This document shows positions 44,711 to 56,250 of a stretch of DNA of 64,000 bases, one piece after another. Numbering within the stretch: the first letter of the stretch is position 1; each line of letters begins with the position of its first letter. A model generated the notes under the pieces. That model searched no databases and was not told the origin of the DNA. It was given only the letters and a program-made list of their open reading frames with translations. The stretch is from Calliopum simillimum (Eukaryota; Arthropoda; Insecta; Diptera; Lauxaniidae). The DNA is taken from NCBI GenBank assembly GCA_951812925.1, contig OX638370.1, positions 24,667,964 through 24,731,963 on the forward strand, written 5' to 3'. The position numbers were made by a program, and so were the translations under genes.

Positions 44711-45413
44711 TGGTGGTACCCAAAAGCGGCCAAAAAAATAGCGGCCAAAAAATAGCAGCCAACAAAAAGGGGCCAAAAAATAGCGGCCAAATAAAAAAGG
44801 GGCCAAAAAATAGCGGCCAAATAAAAAAGGGGCCAAATATAAAAAGGGGCCAAAAAATAGCGGCCAAAAAAAAAGGGGCCAAATACAAAAAGGGGCCAAA
44901 AAATTAGCGGCCAAAGGAAAAAAGAGTCAGTCTATAATATATCCAACACCCAGTTTGCTAGCCACAGTAAATTTTCGCAAGCAATATCGAGAAGCTAACA
45001 TTCGCCTCAAGACTGTAGTTTCTGGATTTGAACCCAAATGGGTAACTGAAGATCTCACTCATGCTGAAATTTACGAATACTTAACTAATGTCAGCAATCA
45101 TATTCACTATAATTAACTTCATTGTACTTCTTAACTAACTTTTTCCATTTATTATTTACACAATTTGTCGATTTACTTTACTATTTTACCTAATGTCTTT
45201 GATTTTTAACAAAATACTGATAATTTAACACTTTAACCATTTTTGGCCTCTTTTTTCCTTTGGCCGCTATTTTTTGGCCCCTTTTGTTTGGCCGCTATTT
45301 TTTGGCCCCTTTTTGTATTTGGCCCCTTTTTTTGTTTGGCCGCTTTTTTTTGGCCGCTATTTTTTGGCCCCTTTTTTTTGGCCTCTATTTTTTGGCCGCT
45401 TTTGAGTGGAACC
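44711..45413. mobile_element. Foldback-type element with tandem-repeat arms, 8-bp duplication ATCTGCAT
   Basis: The left arm (44711-44925) and right arm (45238-45413) are inverted arrays of GGGGCCAAAAAATAGCGGCC and related ~32 bp units. The ends read TGGTGGTACCCAAAAGCGGC and, reversed, GGTTCCACTCAAAAGCGGCC. ATCTGCAT occurs at 44703-44710 and 45414-45421, and the uninterrupted host element at 41457 has GATATCTGCATCATTT at this place. The centre (44925-45116) holds about 60 open codons (LLATVNFRKQYREANIRLKT ... PKWVTEDLTHAEIYEYLTN) ending in TAA. It looks protein-like, but I do not recognise it. Confidence 0.85.
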
Positions 45414-45611
45414 ATCTGCATCATTTTTGTTTCATTCTAAAAAAAACCAATAGAGCACTTTTGATTCTACTGAAGGCCTGTTTTGGTTAAAAAAAAACAT
45501 GAACATATTCTTTATTTCTAAAAAACCCTTGGATACCCATGGCCAAATAATAATAGGCCTTTAGTAGAATCAAAAGTGCTTCATTGGTTTTTCTCATAAT
45601 GAAAAAAAAAC

Positions 45612-46236
45612 TAGTAAGAGTGTAACCTTTGGCCTGGCCAAACAGTAAATACCCTACACTGCAGTATTTTGAAAAGTTTGCTTATATGGAAGGTGCCACG
45701 CCGTCTTTTCCGAGTTCACCCAGTTTTTGCTCAGAGCTTGCATTTATAGTTGTTAGTGTCCGAGTGAAATTTGGTTGAATTATTTGAAGCTTTTGCTTAT
45801 ATGGGAGGTGCCACGCCCTTTTGTCCGAAGTCATTCAATTTTTGCTCAGAGCTTGCGCTTACAGTTGATAGTATTTATGTCTATTTTAGTTGCAATGTCC
45901 TGAAAAATACTCCTAAAGTTGAATTTTTTTTTGCGTGGGCGGAAGGCGTGTTCGTTGACCAATTTTACTCATTTTAAATCCCTCGAGTTAGCTTTTGTGG
46001 TAAAGCCACTGCATCAAATTTCACCAAATTATCTTGGTTAGTCTTTCCGTAAAAAATATTTCCACAGACAGACAGACACCCATCCAGCCAGCCAGCCACA
46101 AAGCCATCCGGACAGTGCTATATCGACTCAGGAGGTGACGCCGCTCAAAAATATATACAATTTTCTATATCTGACACGCCTCTTTCTCTGCGTTACAAAC
46201 GGAAGGACAAAGTGAATATACCCTGGGTTTAGGGTG
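45612..46236. mobile_element. Mini-me-like repeat, copy 3
   Basis: It begins TAAGAGTGTAACCTTTGGCC and ends GGGTTTAGGGTGTT. It has two GGTGCCACGCC units, a CAGCCAGCC tract and the core TGCTATATCGACTCAGGAGG near 46117. It lies within the palindromic element at 44634. Confidence 0.6.
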
Positions 46237-46589
46237 TTATGAAGCAGACATTGTTCTAAAGAGTCCCTCTAACTTTTGAGTCGGTTTCGGGATGATTTTA
46301 TTTTGCTTCATACAAAATCGACCCGGTCTAATATACATATTCTTGATCACAATCATATTTTGAGTAAACGATATTTTTCGATGAGTTGAAAAGTAACTCT
46401 TATACTACGTTTCCAGCGGAGATTTATGAGGTGAGTTACAGTTGTTTCGAGATTTAGCTCTGAATCTCGTTATAAATCTAGTGATCAACCGTACAAAAAT
46501 AAATTTTCTGACTGAATTTTATTATTTTCGAGCAAGTGGTACCCCTTAACTTTGATAACACTGTTGAACAATTTCGAACTTTTTTTAAA

Positions 46590-47026
46590 ACACATTAGAA
46601 AATCCAAAAAATTCTTAAAGCAGACGTTAAAAAAAAATACCCGTTTCTCGTGGTTTTTCTCCAGCACGTCACATTTTTTTTTAATCGATTTTTGAAGTTT
46701 TTTTATCCATTATACATGAAAAAACCAAAAATACCGCATTCTTGTGTTAAATCGATGAATTTAACTATATGATCCTTAGATCCGAGTTGTATCATGTGTT
46801 CAGGAAACTTATGCAAGATATTGTGGGGAATATTTTTGTGGACAATTTTAACCCTGTTTGACCCCCACATGTGGGTCATTTTTGCCCTTTTCTTAAAAAG
46901 GTACAAAAATGACACCCAAAACAGGGAAATATTGAGTCAGTATGTACTTCAGAAATATACAGAAAAAAGACACGGGTATTTTTTTTAACGTCTTCTTTAA
47001 GAATTTTTTGGATTTTCTCATGTGTT
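46590..47026. repeat. Inverted repeat, ~55 bp arms
   Basis: AAATCCAAAAAATTCTTAAA and CAGACGTTAAAAAAAAATAC (46597-46643) pair with ACGGGTATTTTTTTTAACGT and onward (46972-47022). It is related in sequence to the centres of the palindromic elements. Confidence 0.5.
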
Positions 47027-47029
47027 TTT

Positions 47030-48480
47030 TTTTTGTGTCGATCGGTGTAATTGGCATTAAATGTCATTAAAATAAAAAAAAATACAGTAAATATTGAGAA
47101 AAAAAGGAGGAATTATAAAAAGAAATTATTATTAGAATTATTTTAAGATCAAATTTTTAGAACACAATATTACGAGTAAAATTTACTCATTTTTACATTT
47201 TATTTTTTTTTGCATTTTGTGGCACTTCACTGTAGTTACTTATTAAATGTACATAAATTAATGTCGTAATAAAACAACAGCTTTTTTATAGCTTTAATTA
47301 AGCTAAGTACTATTGTCAAAATCCTCCTGGGATATGTTGTAGATACATTACACATGTATAGCTACAAGTATACGACAACCTTTAAATACAGAAAACTATC
47401 AGTTTCCTGTTGATAAAGTGCTGAGTGTACTTACTTATATCGACTTATCATTTCTACTTAATTCAATTAAAACTAGCACACTGGTTCTTTACATTGGCGT
47501 AGTTGGAAACTTGAATATACGAGAGGTATGCCATTCTTACCTACATAAGTAATTCGGGTTCGGAGAAATTCGGCAGTATTTACCACTTTGATTTTCTGAT
47601 TTGTTTAAAAAAAAAAAAAAAAATTTCTTGGGTCACCCTAGCGCTTTAGAAAAAAGTTAAAAGTTGATATTTACAAAATTTCCTCCTATTTTTTGAGTTT
47701 GACCACCATTTAAGTACGAAAAAGGTCCTATTAACACTCCTTTTAATAATTTTTTTTTAGTCCTTGTTGAATTTCCTTTAATTCATTCATACATTTGTCA
47801 CAGCAATTTTTTGAGTTGTGGTCAGAAAAAAATACTGTAAGTACCCAAAAAAAAAATTTTCCTCCAAAACATGTCAGAAAATCAGTTTTAACTCTATAAA
47901 TTCTCAGGGGTACATTTTAGACTTCCCTCTCCCAGCTGCAATTTTAACGTATCAAATGTTTTATTCTCTACTAGCTATCTCTGTCCGCTACACTAGGCAT
48001 GTTTTTTTTTTTTTTTTCTTCGTAAGTTACAACTTTTTCGAAGAAACTTTATTTCTTAAAAATCTCAGTGACTACAATTGCAATATCATGTGTCAAAATA
48101 TCTTCGGGTGTCCAAGGAAACATTCCATTAAGTCTTGCTGATGTTTTTCATGTATGTTTTTCCTTTAGTATATATAGATATTCACCGTAATACTATGAAG
48201 CTTTCGCATGACCTTTGGCAACCTACGGGTTTCTCACAAAACTAATATTTAAGCCTTATTGATAGTTTTCAATAGCTGTTTTTCCTCTTATATATCTAGG
48301 TATTCTTCATTTTAACTGTTTTTACAGAGAACCAAAAAACCAAAAAAAAAAAAAAAAACTAAAACAACACAATTTTATGTTGGAGAAAGTAGAAAAACCG
48401 AAATTTATTGTTCACCTCTCAAATGCTTAAATACTACTGGACATCGTGTCGAGAGTCCCAACAGTTTAGAAATAAATATA
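47030..48480. other. Spacer; ~115 bp repeat at 48140-48330
   Basis: TTTTTCCTTTAGTATATATA, GATATTC and AAGCTTTCGCATGACCTT occur in two diverged units and match two units at 63340-63545. No gene is recognised; the frame at 47818 lacks protein character. Confidence 0.4.
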
Positions 48481-48493
48481 GACGAAAAAAATT

Positions 48494-50870
48494 TTATTAT
48501 TCGAGTGCTCTTGGATACTCAATATTTTTTGTTTTCCCACCAGTTGCGTTAACAAATAAGTTCGAAGGTTTGCCGACGTGTGAGCAATCCACGTAAAGTT
48601 GTCCATGCGAGAAACATGGATTGGCCAAATTAATTCCGCAAACTTGTTGTGACTGTCCTTGCGCTTTATTTATTGTCATAGCAAATGACAAACGAACTGG
48701 AAACTGTAGTCTTTTGAACTGAAAAAATAGATCTCTCGGAATCATCGGTATTCTTGGAACCAGCACATCTTCACCTCTGTACTTTCCAGTGATAATTGTA
48801 GCTTGAATAAGATTTCTGTGAAGCTTTTTAACCGCAACCCGAGTACCATTGCATAGTCATGGTGGATCAATATTGCACAGTTAAATAATTGACAAGCCAA
48901 TCTTTAACTCTAAAATATGTGGTGAAAAGCCTGGAATGTTGAGTGAGTTTAAAAATTCAACAGGATAGCTTACTGCATCGTCTTCCGTTGTGACAGTATC
49001 AATGGATTTGTACACTACTGCATTTCGTCGAATTCGCGTTAAAATTGAACTGTTGATGGAATTTACGTCAACGTTTTTGGGTGCTAATAAAGCTCGTTCG
49101 CATGACCATTGCTGATTTCTGTAATTAGTATCGGTGTTTGGAAAAACGCAATTCATCAATTCTTCAACATCTTTCGTTAGCTTGTAGAAACCATTTGGAA
49201 ATGTTATGCACTGAGTTGAGTCATCAATGGCTATTTTCCATTTCCCAAATCCAATAATTGTTTGGCAAATTTGTCCGCTAATGCATCACGTCGGAGTTCC
49301 ACACGCATATTTGTCGATAACTTTAATGTTATTACATGGACCAAAAAGCTGAAGATTTGAGACACGTGTTTAATTTATCTGCATCCGTGAATTTGTAAAT
49401 GACCGGCAATGTTTGGCGAAAATTACCAGTTAACAAAATAAGAGCACCACCAAATGGCCATGTGTTATTTCTCAAATCTTTTAATAAGCGATCGAGGGCT
49501 TCCAGTGACTTCTTGTGTGCCATGATACACTCATCCCATACAATAATTTTACATTTTTGCAACGCTTTTCCCATTCCTGAATTTTTTTCACGTTGCATGT
49601 GGCAGTTTTTGAAACGTGCAAATTTAGAGGCAATTTCAGTGCACAATGCGCCGTTCTTCCACCATCCAAAAGTGTGGCCGCAATACCGGAAGATGCAATG
49701 GCCAATACAATATTATTCTGCGACCGAACTTTTGCCAAAATCAGCGAAAGGACAAACGTTTTACCAGTTCCATCGGGCGCATCAAGAGACTACAATCCAC
49801 CTGACTCATTAGTTATAGCTGTTATTTTGTAATTGTGTCGTATACAGTTCGTTGTTGCAGTTGTGAAAATTTTTAGCTTGACATGTTTTCAATGCAAGTG
49901 AATCGTAACTGTTTTCCCTACGCAGATCACGATCGAATGTATCATTGCCTAATCAAATTGGAACAAATTTACCAACTTTTGTGAGTGTCTTGTTGGCGTG
50001 GGCTACCGATAAATGTTACTAGCAATATGACAGCTTGGCCTATGTCATTTGGATTGGGATTGATATCGTTGGGATTATTCATTGCGTCACGAAGATGAAT
50101 ATAGTTTTCGGATCGTAGTTTATTCTGATTTAGTCGATTGAATAACAGGCGTTCCAATTCAATTTTTGCGTACATGTCGACAACGAATTGATGAAATAAT
50201 GCACGGCACTTGAGAATAAGATTGTTGAAATTTGGTCGAATCATCAATCGATGTGCATAAAATGCCATGCTACTCACTTTTTTATCCGTTGGCTGTTCTG
50301 CAAAAATAAATGAAAAGTGAATAAAATTGTTTCGTGTCATTATTTGTTTCGTATGCGGAATGAGAATGTATTGTATGGGCTTACTTTTTATTGGATTAAT
50401 TTGGCGCATTTCAAAGTGGCAACCATCTTCACCGTACGAAAAAATGATCGGATATTGAAGAACATCATACTATCGATGAGTTTCACATATTCTTTGCATT
50501 GCTGCACTTTCGTTGCGATGATAAACAACTAAGTATATCACGTTTTGCCACTTGATCACCAACCATTGATAGTGTCACATCACTTATTGTGGACGCATTG
50601 AATCGTCCTGGATGATGTCCAGCCGGTGTTTGATCAGCATGAATTGCAATTTCGTGATCACTTGAACTATTTTGCAAGAGATCTTTTGCTTGCTTGAACA
50701 CATTTACCAAATGATTATTGTTATGGAATATTATTTGCAAATCGGCGATCAATCGTTGTTTCGTTCCAGCGTTATAGTGTCGCCGTTGTTGCACTTGATC
50801 GTTATTGTCAATATCTCCCATGAAATAAATTTGCAGAAATTTATGTTTCTCATTTGGCGTTGGTAACTAT
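48494..50870 (-). pseudogene. Helitron Rep/helicase protein, fragmented
   Basis: Read on the minus strand, N to C, the blocks are as follows. IADLQIIFHNNNHLVNVFKQ and HADQTPAGHHPGRFN with VTLSMVGDQV (50820-50500) are from the region upstream of Rep. MAFYAHRLMIRPNFNNLI and FHQFVVDMYAKIELERLL (50280-50050) come from the Helitron helicase-like domain. DAPDGTGKTFVLSLILAK (Walker A, about 49780) and KIIVWDECIMAHKKSLEALD (Walker B) with LLTGNFRQTLPVI are Pif1 helicase motifs. Further C-terminal are SCERALLAPKNVDVNSINSS and VRLSFAMTINKAQGQS (motif V/VI) with ANPCFSHGQLYVDCSHVGKP (ending 48497). Between 50050 and 49800 the catalytic Rep portion is missing, and there are several stops and frameshifts. 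A likely 87-bp intron (50298-50384, GTAAG...TTTGCAG on the minus strand) restores the frame between two conserved blocks. The copy is dead. Confidence 0.85.
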
Positions 50871-50874
50871 GATC

Positions 50875-51355
50875 TGAGGTAGTCAGCCGTTATCGCAGAG
50901 AGCTTCAGGTTCCTAACGAACACCACAATTTAGACCTGTGCTAGGTACCTGGTCATAAAAATATTCAAGGAAATGAAAAGGCAGATAAGTTAGCTAGGAG
51001 GGGCTCATTATTGCCCACAGAGAATATTAATCATATCGTTAAACCACCTAAAGTCACACGATTGCAAGATAATTTCAGATAAAATGATTTTGGAGATGAT
51101 AAAGAGACACATTATCAAACGACCAAAACTATTTATAACACTCATAAGATAAGGTTTACTAAATTGCGTCTAAAGTGCAGCAAGAGTGAAATATGTTCAT
51201 TTGTAGCAGTAGTTACAGAGCATAATACGTTATGCAGGCACTTTGGACGGATGGGATTTGAGATTGACGATCTTTGTAGATGGTGTGGCGACAGCGACGT
51301 GGAAGGGGATAGTCTACATTATCTTTGCACTTGCAAAAACAAGATTTAAAATATT
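50875..51355 (+). pseudogene. 3' end of a non-LTR retrotransposon (RNase H tail and zinc knuckle)
   Basis: VVSRYRRELQVPNEHHNLDL, VPGHKNIQGNEKADKLARRG (end of RNase H) and, after a stop, LCRHFGRMGFEIDDLCRWCG with HYLCTC (C-x2-C...H-x4-C knuckle) are the standard C-terminus of I/R1/Jockey-type elements. A TAG stands where a Trp-like residue is expected before VPGH. Its 3' part is duplicated at 54616. Confidence 0.7.
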
Positions 51356-52211
51356 TGGATCCCTCTTTTTTCAGGATATGTGAGAACTTAAGAAGATAGA
51401 CCCGCTAAGATCGTGAAATACATCAAAATGGGAACAGAGGACAAGAATAGTAGCCAACAAGAAATGAATAAGCTTCAATAAGTTTGATTATTGTATAAAA
51501 TTAAATTAATTGTAAATGTACCTTAGAACTATGTACCGTATTTAAAGGAAAAATTAAAAATGAAAATTAAATGAAAAATGAGCTCTCCTTGCACCAGAAT
51601 TCTTATTTTCTATCCTTGCAACTATTGGACCTGTTTATAATAATATAAATTAGATGTGTTAGTGTTAAGTAAGTCACATAAGCAATTTTTCACGTACTTG
51701 GTTTCAAATTCCCCACCCAGGAATATCTTTTACCCATATAAATTATATATTGTATGAATTTAAAGCATTAAAACAAAATAAAATTAATAATTATGAAAAA
51801 ACCCCCGAAGAGCAAATCCTGCATACGATGCGGTTGGGAACGATCATATTAAACTCCAAAGCAAGTACCTACATTTCTGGACAAAGTGGGCGGCTACAAA
51901 AGGCGTCTATTCCCCATATTAGAAATAGCTTTAAGTAAAAGATTATACTACTGAACTTATAACTCATTACTTGGAGCACTTCTAGGAAATACCTATATAC
52001 TCGTTAAACAAGTACTTATGAATCAATGATCGAAAAAAATGAAAATTATCTCGTCCAATGGCAGTCTGATCATTGAATGTGGAGGTGTAGAAAACTCTAT
52101 ACTCCGATTGGGAGAAAGAGAAGGAAACATACCTACAATATATTTTGCTATTCAAAAGATTGAAGTTCAATTTTAATTCAATTTATTTTAGTTGAACAAC
52201 TGCGTTTGTGA

Positions 52212-52224
52212 TTTGTATATAAGC
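52212..52224 (+). promoter_or_regulatory. TATA box of the gene at 52339-52485
   Basis: TTTGTATATAAGC is followed by AGGAAACGAGGAAAGAACCT and TTATATTGTAATCG. The block is nearly identical to that of the gene at 5679 on the other strand. Confidence 0.7.
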
Positions 52225-52338
52225 TGAGGAAACGAGGAAAGAACCTTATATTGTAATCGTGGTCTTTAAGTCGACGTATTTCATTTTTAAATTGTTGAAA
52301 TAATTTCAGTTTTCATTATTGTCGTACTAAGCTCGAAA

Positions 52339-52485
52339 ATGAAATTCTTAACATTTTGCTTAATAATTTCTTTAACGTCGGCATTTTTGTGTTTCCAGCA
52401 AGTTACTGGAGACGACCACGTTGATCTGACCTTGTGTCCTCCGGAACATGATTTGGAAAAGTGCGTGTGTTGCCTTAAAGATTAA
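52339..52485 (+). CDS. Subgroup A secreted peptide, 48 aa, altered C-C-rich tail
   Basis: The signal peptide MKFLTFCLIISLTSAFLCFQ-QVTG is the family leader, and the promoter and 3' UTR (TTAATAAAGCGCATATAAAA) are also conserved. The mature part is only 24 residues (from GDDHVDLT) and has C-P-P-E-H-D-L-E-K-C-V-C-C instead of the single loop with Gly and C-R. Four cysteines allow two disulfides or metal binding. The start is the only ATG in the leader. It is a duplicate of the gene at 56105. A secreted, functionally diverged member is likely; its role is unknown. Confidence 0.75.
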   Translation: MKFLTFCLIISLTSAFLCFQQVTGDDHVDLTLCPPEHDLEKCVCCLKD

Positions 52486-52489
52486 TTTT

Positions 52490-53750
52490 ACTTTAATAAC
52501 TTTAAAGTTAATAAAGCGCATATAAAAAAAAAGCATTCGAAATTGTTGTTTTACTTAATCCATAGGGTTACTGAATATAACTACATATTTACTTATATTA
52601 CAATATCATTATCATTTTCAAAAATGTACTAAATATATATGGTTTTAAAGTCACCAAGGTGAGAAAGCAAATAAATTACAAAACCCATAATTTTATTGAG
52701 TAAATGAATGTAACAAAACATTATAGTTGTTTTGTTTTAATTGTACATTGCATTTTATATGCTAAAAGTCAATTATATTCGATATTATGTGATATTATAT
52801 TCTAGGAAAATCATTTCCGGAACACGTCTCAAAATCAAATTTAAAAAAATCATTTAAATTTACCAATATTGAACAGGTCAGTTTAGCTATTAAGAGCATT
52901 TTTTATCAAAGAACTACATTTTGGGGGCTTTATTTAAAAAAATAGCTTGTTTTCAAATAGAAATATGCTAAAATATGCTGTCTGAATGTTTGTGCGTCAA
53001 TTCAGGGAACACAGTTGTAATTGGCAAAAAACTGTTTAAAGTAAACGCATCCGCTATGCGTTCTCAGTGGAAAGAAGTGCATTTCAGCATTTCATTGGAA
53101 ATTCCTAAGGTGCTCATCAAAATTATGGGACACTTTAGTAATTTTCTTTCAAACCACGCCAAAAATGCGGTGGTTGTGTTTTTGCAAAAAACGTACAAAC
53201 GTAAAAAAATGAGCTTCAAAATGTATATATGTATGTAGTTTTTATATATGTGACGATCTATTGGAAAAGATACGTTATCTTTACTCACAAAATTTAGCAG
53301 TACAGCTAAAAATAAGAGACAGGGTCAAATTTACCGGTATTTAGTTTATGGTGGAATTCAGTGCTTAGATACGTACTGAACATTTTACATTTGATTTGAG
53401 GTCGATTATCAAATTACAAATACCAATAAAAGCGGTCTCAACGAACGTCTACCTTGTAAAACTTGATAATTGACAAACTTTGAACTTTGATATTTACGTG
53501 TACAAACTTTAGCAGAGTGGCTGGGGCTTTTAACCTAGGGTTTCTACAAAACCGAATGAAATTTTATGGTTGAGATGGGATTTTGTTTTTAATGCCATAC
53601 AAAAAAAAGTCTACCCAAAACTTGTTTGTGCTTTTGATTTGTGTATTAACTATCAAAAGTTAGTACTACACTACATTAAAACGTCTACAAAGAGGGACGA
53701 ATGACGCTTCTAACGATTATACCAATGATTCTGCTCCGAACAAAATTAAC
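52490..53750. other. Intergenic, no gene seen
   Basis: A+T-rich spacer. The frame at 52975-53238 has no recognisable features. Confidence 0.35.
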
Positions 53751-53755
53751 TGAAC

Positions 53756-54572
53756 ATTTTAAAATTTTTCATATCAATTTTAAATGAAACACTTTATTTT
53801 TCGCATATATTGTTTTAAAATATATTTTTTAGCAATTTTTTTTAATGGCACATTAAATTGCAAACATTTAAAGACTATTTTGAGCAAAATCGAATGAAAT
53901 TTCGAGAAGAAATTAAGGTTTAAGTGCAATAGAGACATTTTAATTTCTTTCAAAAATTAGTATTTTTGATACAATTACAACATGATCCGCAACGTTCTTC
54001 TACAGAAAATGATGAGAAGTTGTCTGGAGCATCTTTAAAATATTCAAAGAGTGTAGAGTTGCAGTTCTGGAAGCAGAAAAATTGGATCTGTTGACTAAGG
54101 CTGACCTAGTCATTTTCTACAAAAGTTGTCTTGAAAACATTACGATAAAATGAATTGTTTTGAAGTAACGGGCAGTCAAACTGACTTGCCTTTTTTTAGT
54201 AAATTTTTCGACCTTTAATCGAAAACCGGCTGGGTTTTTTCCACTACTGGTTCCTAAGTTTTTTTTGAGATCTTATTTTTAAGACCTCAAGTTTCAGGAA
54301 ATGAACGGGGAGTAAACAAATTCACAATTTTGCACATATAGGTTCTCTACTGAACATTTTAAAAATGCTTTGGACAACTTCTCATCATCATTATTGCACT
54401 AAATCCTTATTATCTTCATGACATTTCATTCGATTTTGCTCAGCATAAGCTTAAATTGTTTAAAATTTAATGTGTCATTAAATAAAATTGCAAACAAATT
54501 TATTTGAAAACAATATGTGGGACAAACTAAGTGTTTCATTTGAAATTGATATGAAAAATTTAAAATTTTTTT
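53756..54572. mobile_element. ~0.8 kb palindromic element
   Basis: AAATTTTTCATATCAATTTT and AAATGAAACACTT at the left pair with AAGTGTTTCATTTGAAATTG and ATATGAAAAATTT at the right. TTTTGAGCAAAATCGAATGA pairs with TCATTCGATTTTGCTCAG. Central sequence (GGGCAGTCAAACTGACTTGC) recurs near 44368. Confidence 0.65.
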
Positions 54573-54615
54573 TAAAAAATCCAAGTTTTTCTTGCAATAA
54601 CTTATTCAATTTTAT

Positions 54616-56250
54616 CATATCGTTAAAACAAAAAAATCACACGATTGCAAGATAATTTCAGATAAAATGGTTTTGGAGATGATATTCGACATATTATCAA
54701 ACGACCAAAACTATTTATAACACTCCTAAGATAAGGTTTACTAAATTGCTTATGTGCAGCAATAGTGAAACATGGTCATTTGAAGCAGTAGTTACAGAGC
54801 ATAATACGTTATGCAGGCACTTGGGACAGATGGGGTTTCAGACTGAAGATCTTTGTAAATGGTATAGCGACAGCGACGTAGAAGACGATAGTCAACAATA
54901 ACTTTGCCAGTGCCCTGCACTTGCAAAAACAAGATTTAAAATATTTGGATCCTTCTTTTTTCAGGATAAGTGAGAACTTAAGGAGATATACCCGCTAAGA
55001 TCCTGAAATACATCAAAATGGGAACAGAGAACAGGAATAGTACAATAGCTAACAAGCAATGAATAAGCTTCAATAAAATTGATTACTGTATAAAATACAC
55101 TGAATTAAATTAATTGTCTATGTACCTTAGAACTATGTACCGTATTTAAAGGAGGGATCACAATAGACCAGCAGAATGGTCTAAATGGAAGGTGGCTTGC
55201 ATATATGCCAACGATGCTCTCGCAACCTATCCTAACCTACACAAAACTGTTAAAAAAAGTACTCTTTTACCATAAAAGTTGTACTAAAAAACAGAGAAGA
55301 GGATGCGCCAACATTAAATATCATTAATATGAGATCTCCTTGCACCAGAATTCTTATTCTCTATCCTTGCAACTATTGGACCTGTTTAAACAAAATATAA
55401 ATGTATTATTTTGAACATATGTGTATAACATGTGTTAGTGTTAAATAAGTCACATAAGCAATATTTCACGTACTTGGTTTCAAACTGGGTGGGGCCCAGG
55501 AATATCTTTTACCCATATAAAATTATGAATGTATTTAAAGCATTGAAACAAAATAAAATTAATATTTATGAAAAAACCCCGAAGAGCAAATCGTGCGCAC
55601 GATGCGTTTGGGGACGGTCATATTAAACTACAAATCAAGTACATTTCTAGACAAAGTGGGCGGCTACAACAGGTGTCTATTCCCCATATTAGAAATGGCC
55701 TAAAGTAAAAGATAACACTATTAAACTGAGAACTCATTGTGTGGAGCACTTCTAGGAAATAACTATATTCATACAAGTACTAATGAATCAATGATCGAAA
55801 AACAATGAAAATTATTTCATCCAATGGCATTATGATCATTGATTGTGGAGGTCTAAAAAACTCTATACTCCGATTGGGAGAAAGAGAAGAATACATACGT
55901 ACAATTTATTTTGCTATTCAAAAAATTGAAGTTCAATTTTAATTCAATTTATTTTAGTTGAACAACTGCGTTTGTGATCTGTATATAAGCTGAGGAAACG
56001 AGGAAAGAACCTTATATTGTAATCGTGGTCTTTAAGTCAACGTATTTCATTTTTAAATTGTTGAAATAATTTCAGTTTCCATCATTGTCGTACTAAGTTC
56101 AAAAATGAAATTCTTAACATTTTCCTTAGTAATTTCTTTAACAACGGCATTTTTGTGTTTCCAGCAAGTTACTGGAACAGTAGCTCAAGAAACTTTTTGT
56201 CCTCCGAATCATCATATGGAATCGTGCATGTGTTGCGTTAGACTAAACTA
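54616..56250. repeat. Segmental duplication, copy 2 (LINE end plus peptide gene)
   Basis: Partner of 51033-52490. The LINE part (TTATGCAGGCACTTGGGACA and onward) has additional disruptions. It starts at the right edge of the palindrome at 53756, which may have been present at the breakpoint. Confidence 0.8.
55980..55990 (+). promoter_or_regulatory. TATA box of the gene at 56105-56251
   Basis: TGTATATAAGC is followed by the block AGGAAACGAGGAAAGAACCT. Confidence 0.65.

Larger units (their letters stand above)
44634..46331. mobile_element. Second TATACA-flanked palindromic element, twice interrupted
   Basis: TTAGACCGGGTCGAAATTTT faces CGACCCGGTCTAA, with TATACA at 44628-44633 and 46332-46337. 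It carries two later insertions: the foldback element at 44711-45413 and a mini-me-like element at 45612-46236. Removing both leaves about 360 bp, an internally deleted relative of 41457-42421. Confidence 0.8.
51033..52490. repeat. Segmental duplication, copy 1 (LINE end plus peptide gene)
   Basis: 51033-51540 corresponds to 54616-55155, and 51580-52490 corresponds to 55325-56250, in the same order and orientation. Copy 2 has about 170 bp more LINE 3' sequence (55157-55325), which copy 1 has lost. Confidence 0.8.

Noticed and set aside
44657..45490. Several mirrored frames rich in GPFFLAAIFWPL or GQKNSGQKK
   Set aside because: They are the two inverted tandem-repeat arms of the foldback element read on either strand.
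47818..48141. 107-codon plus-strand frame
   Set aside because: Low-complexity A+T sequence with homopolymer tracts and no recognisable motif.
52360..52405. 3' splice-site-like TTTGTGTTTCCAG within the subgroup A leader, suggesting an intron
   Set aside because: The frame is open across it in every paralogue and the residues before it form the signal peptide; a single exon explains all copies.
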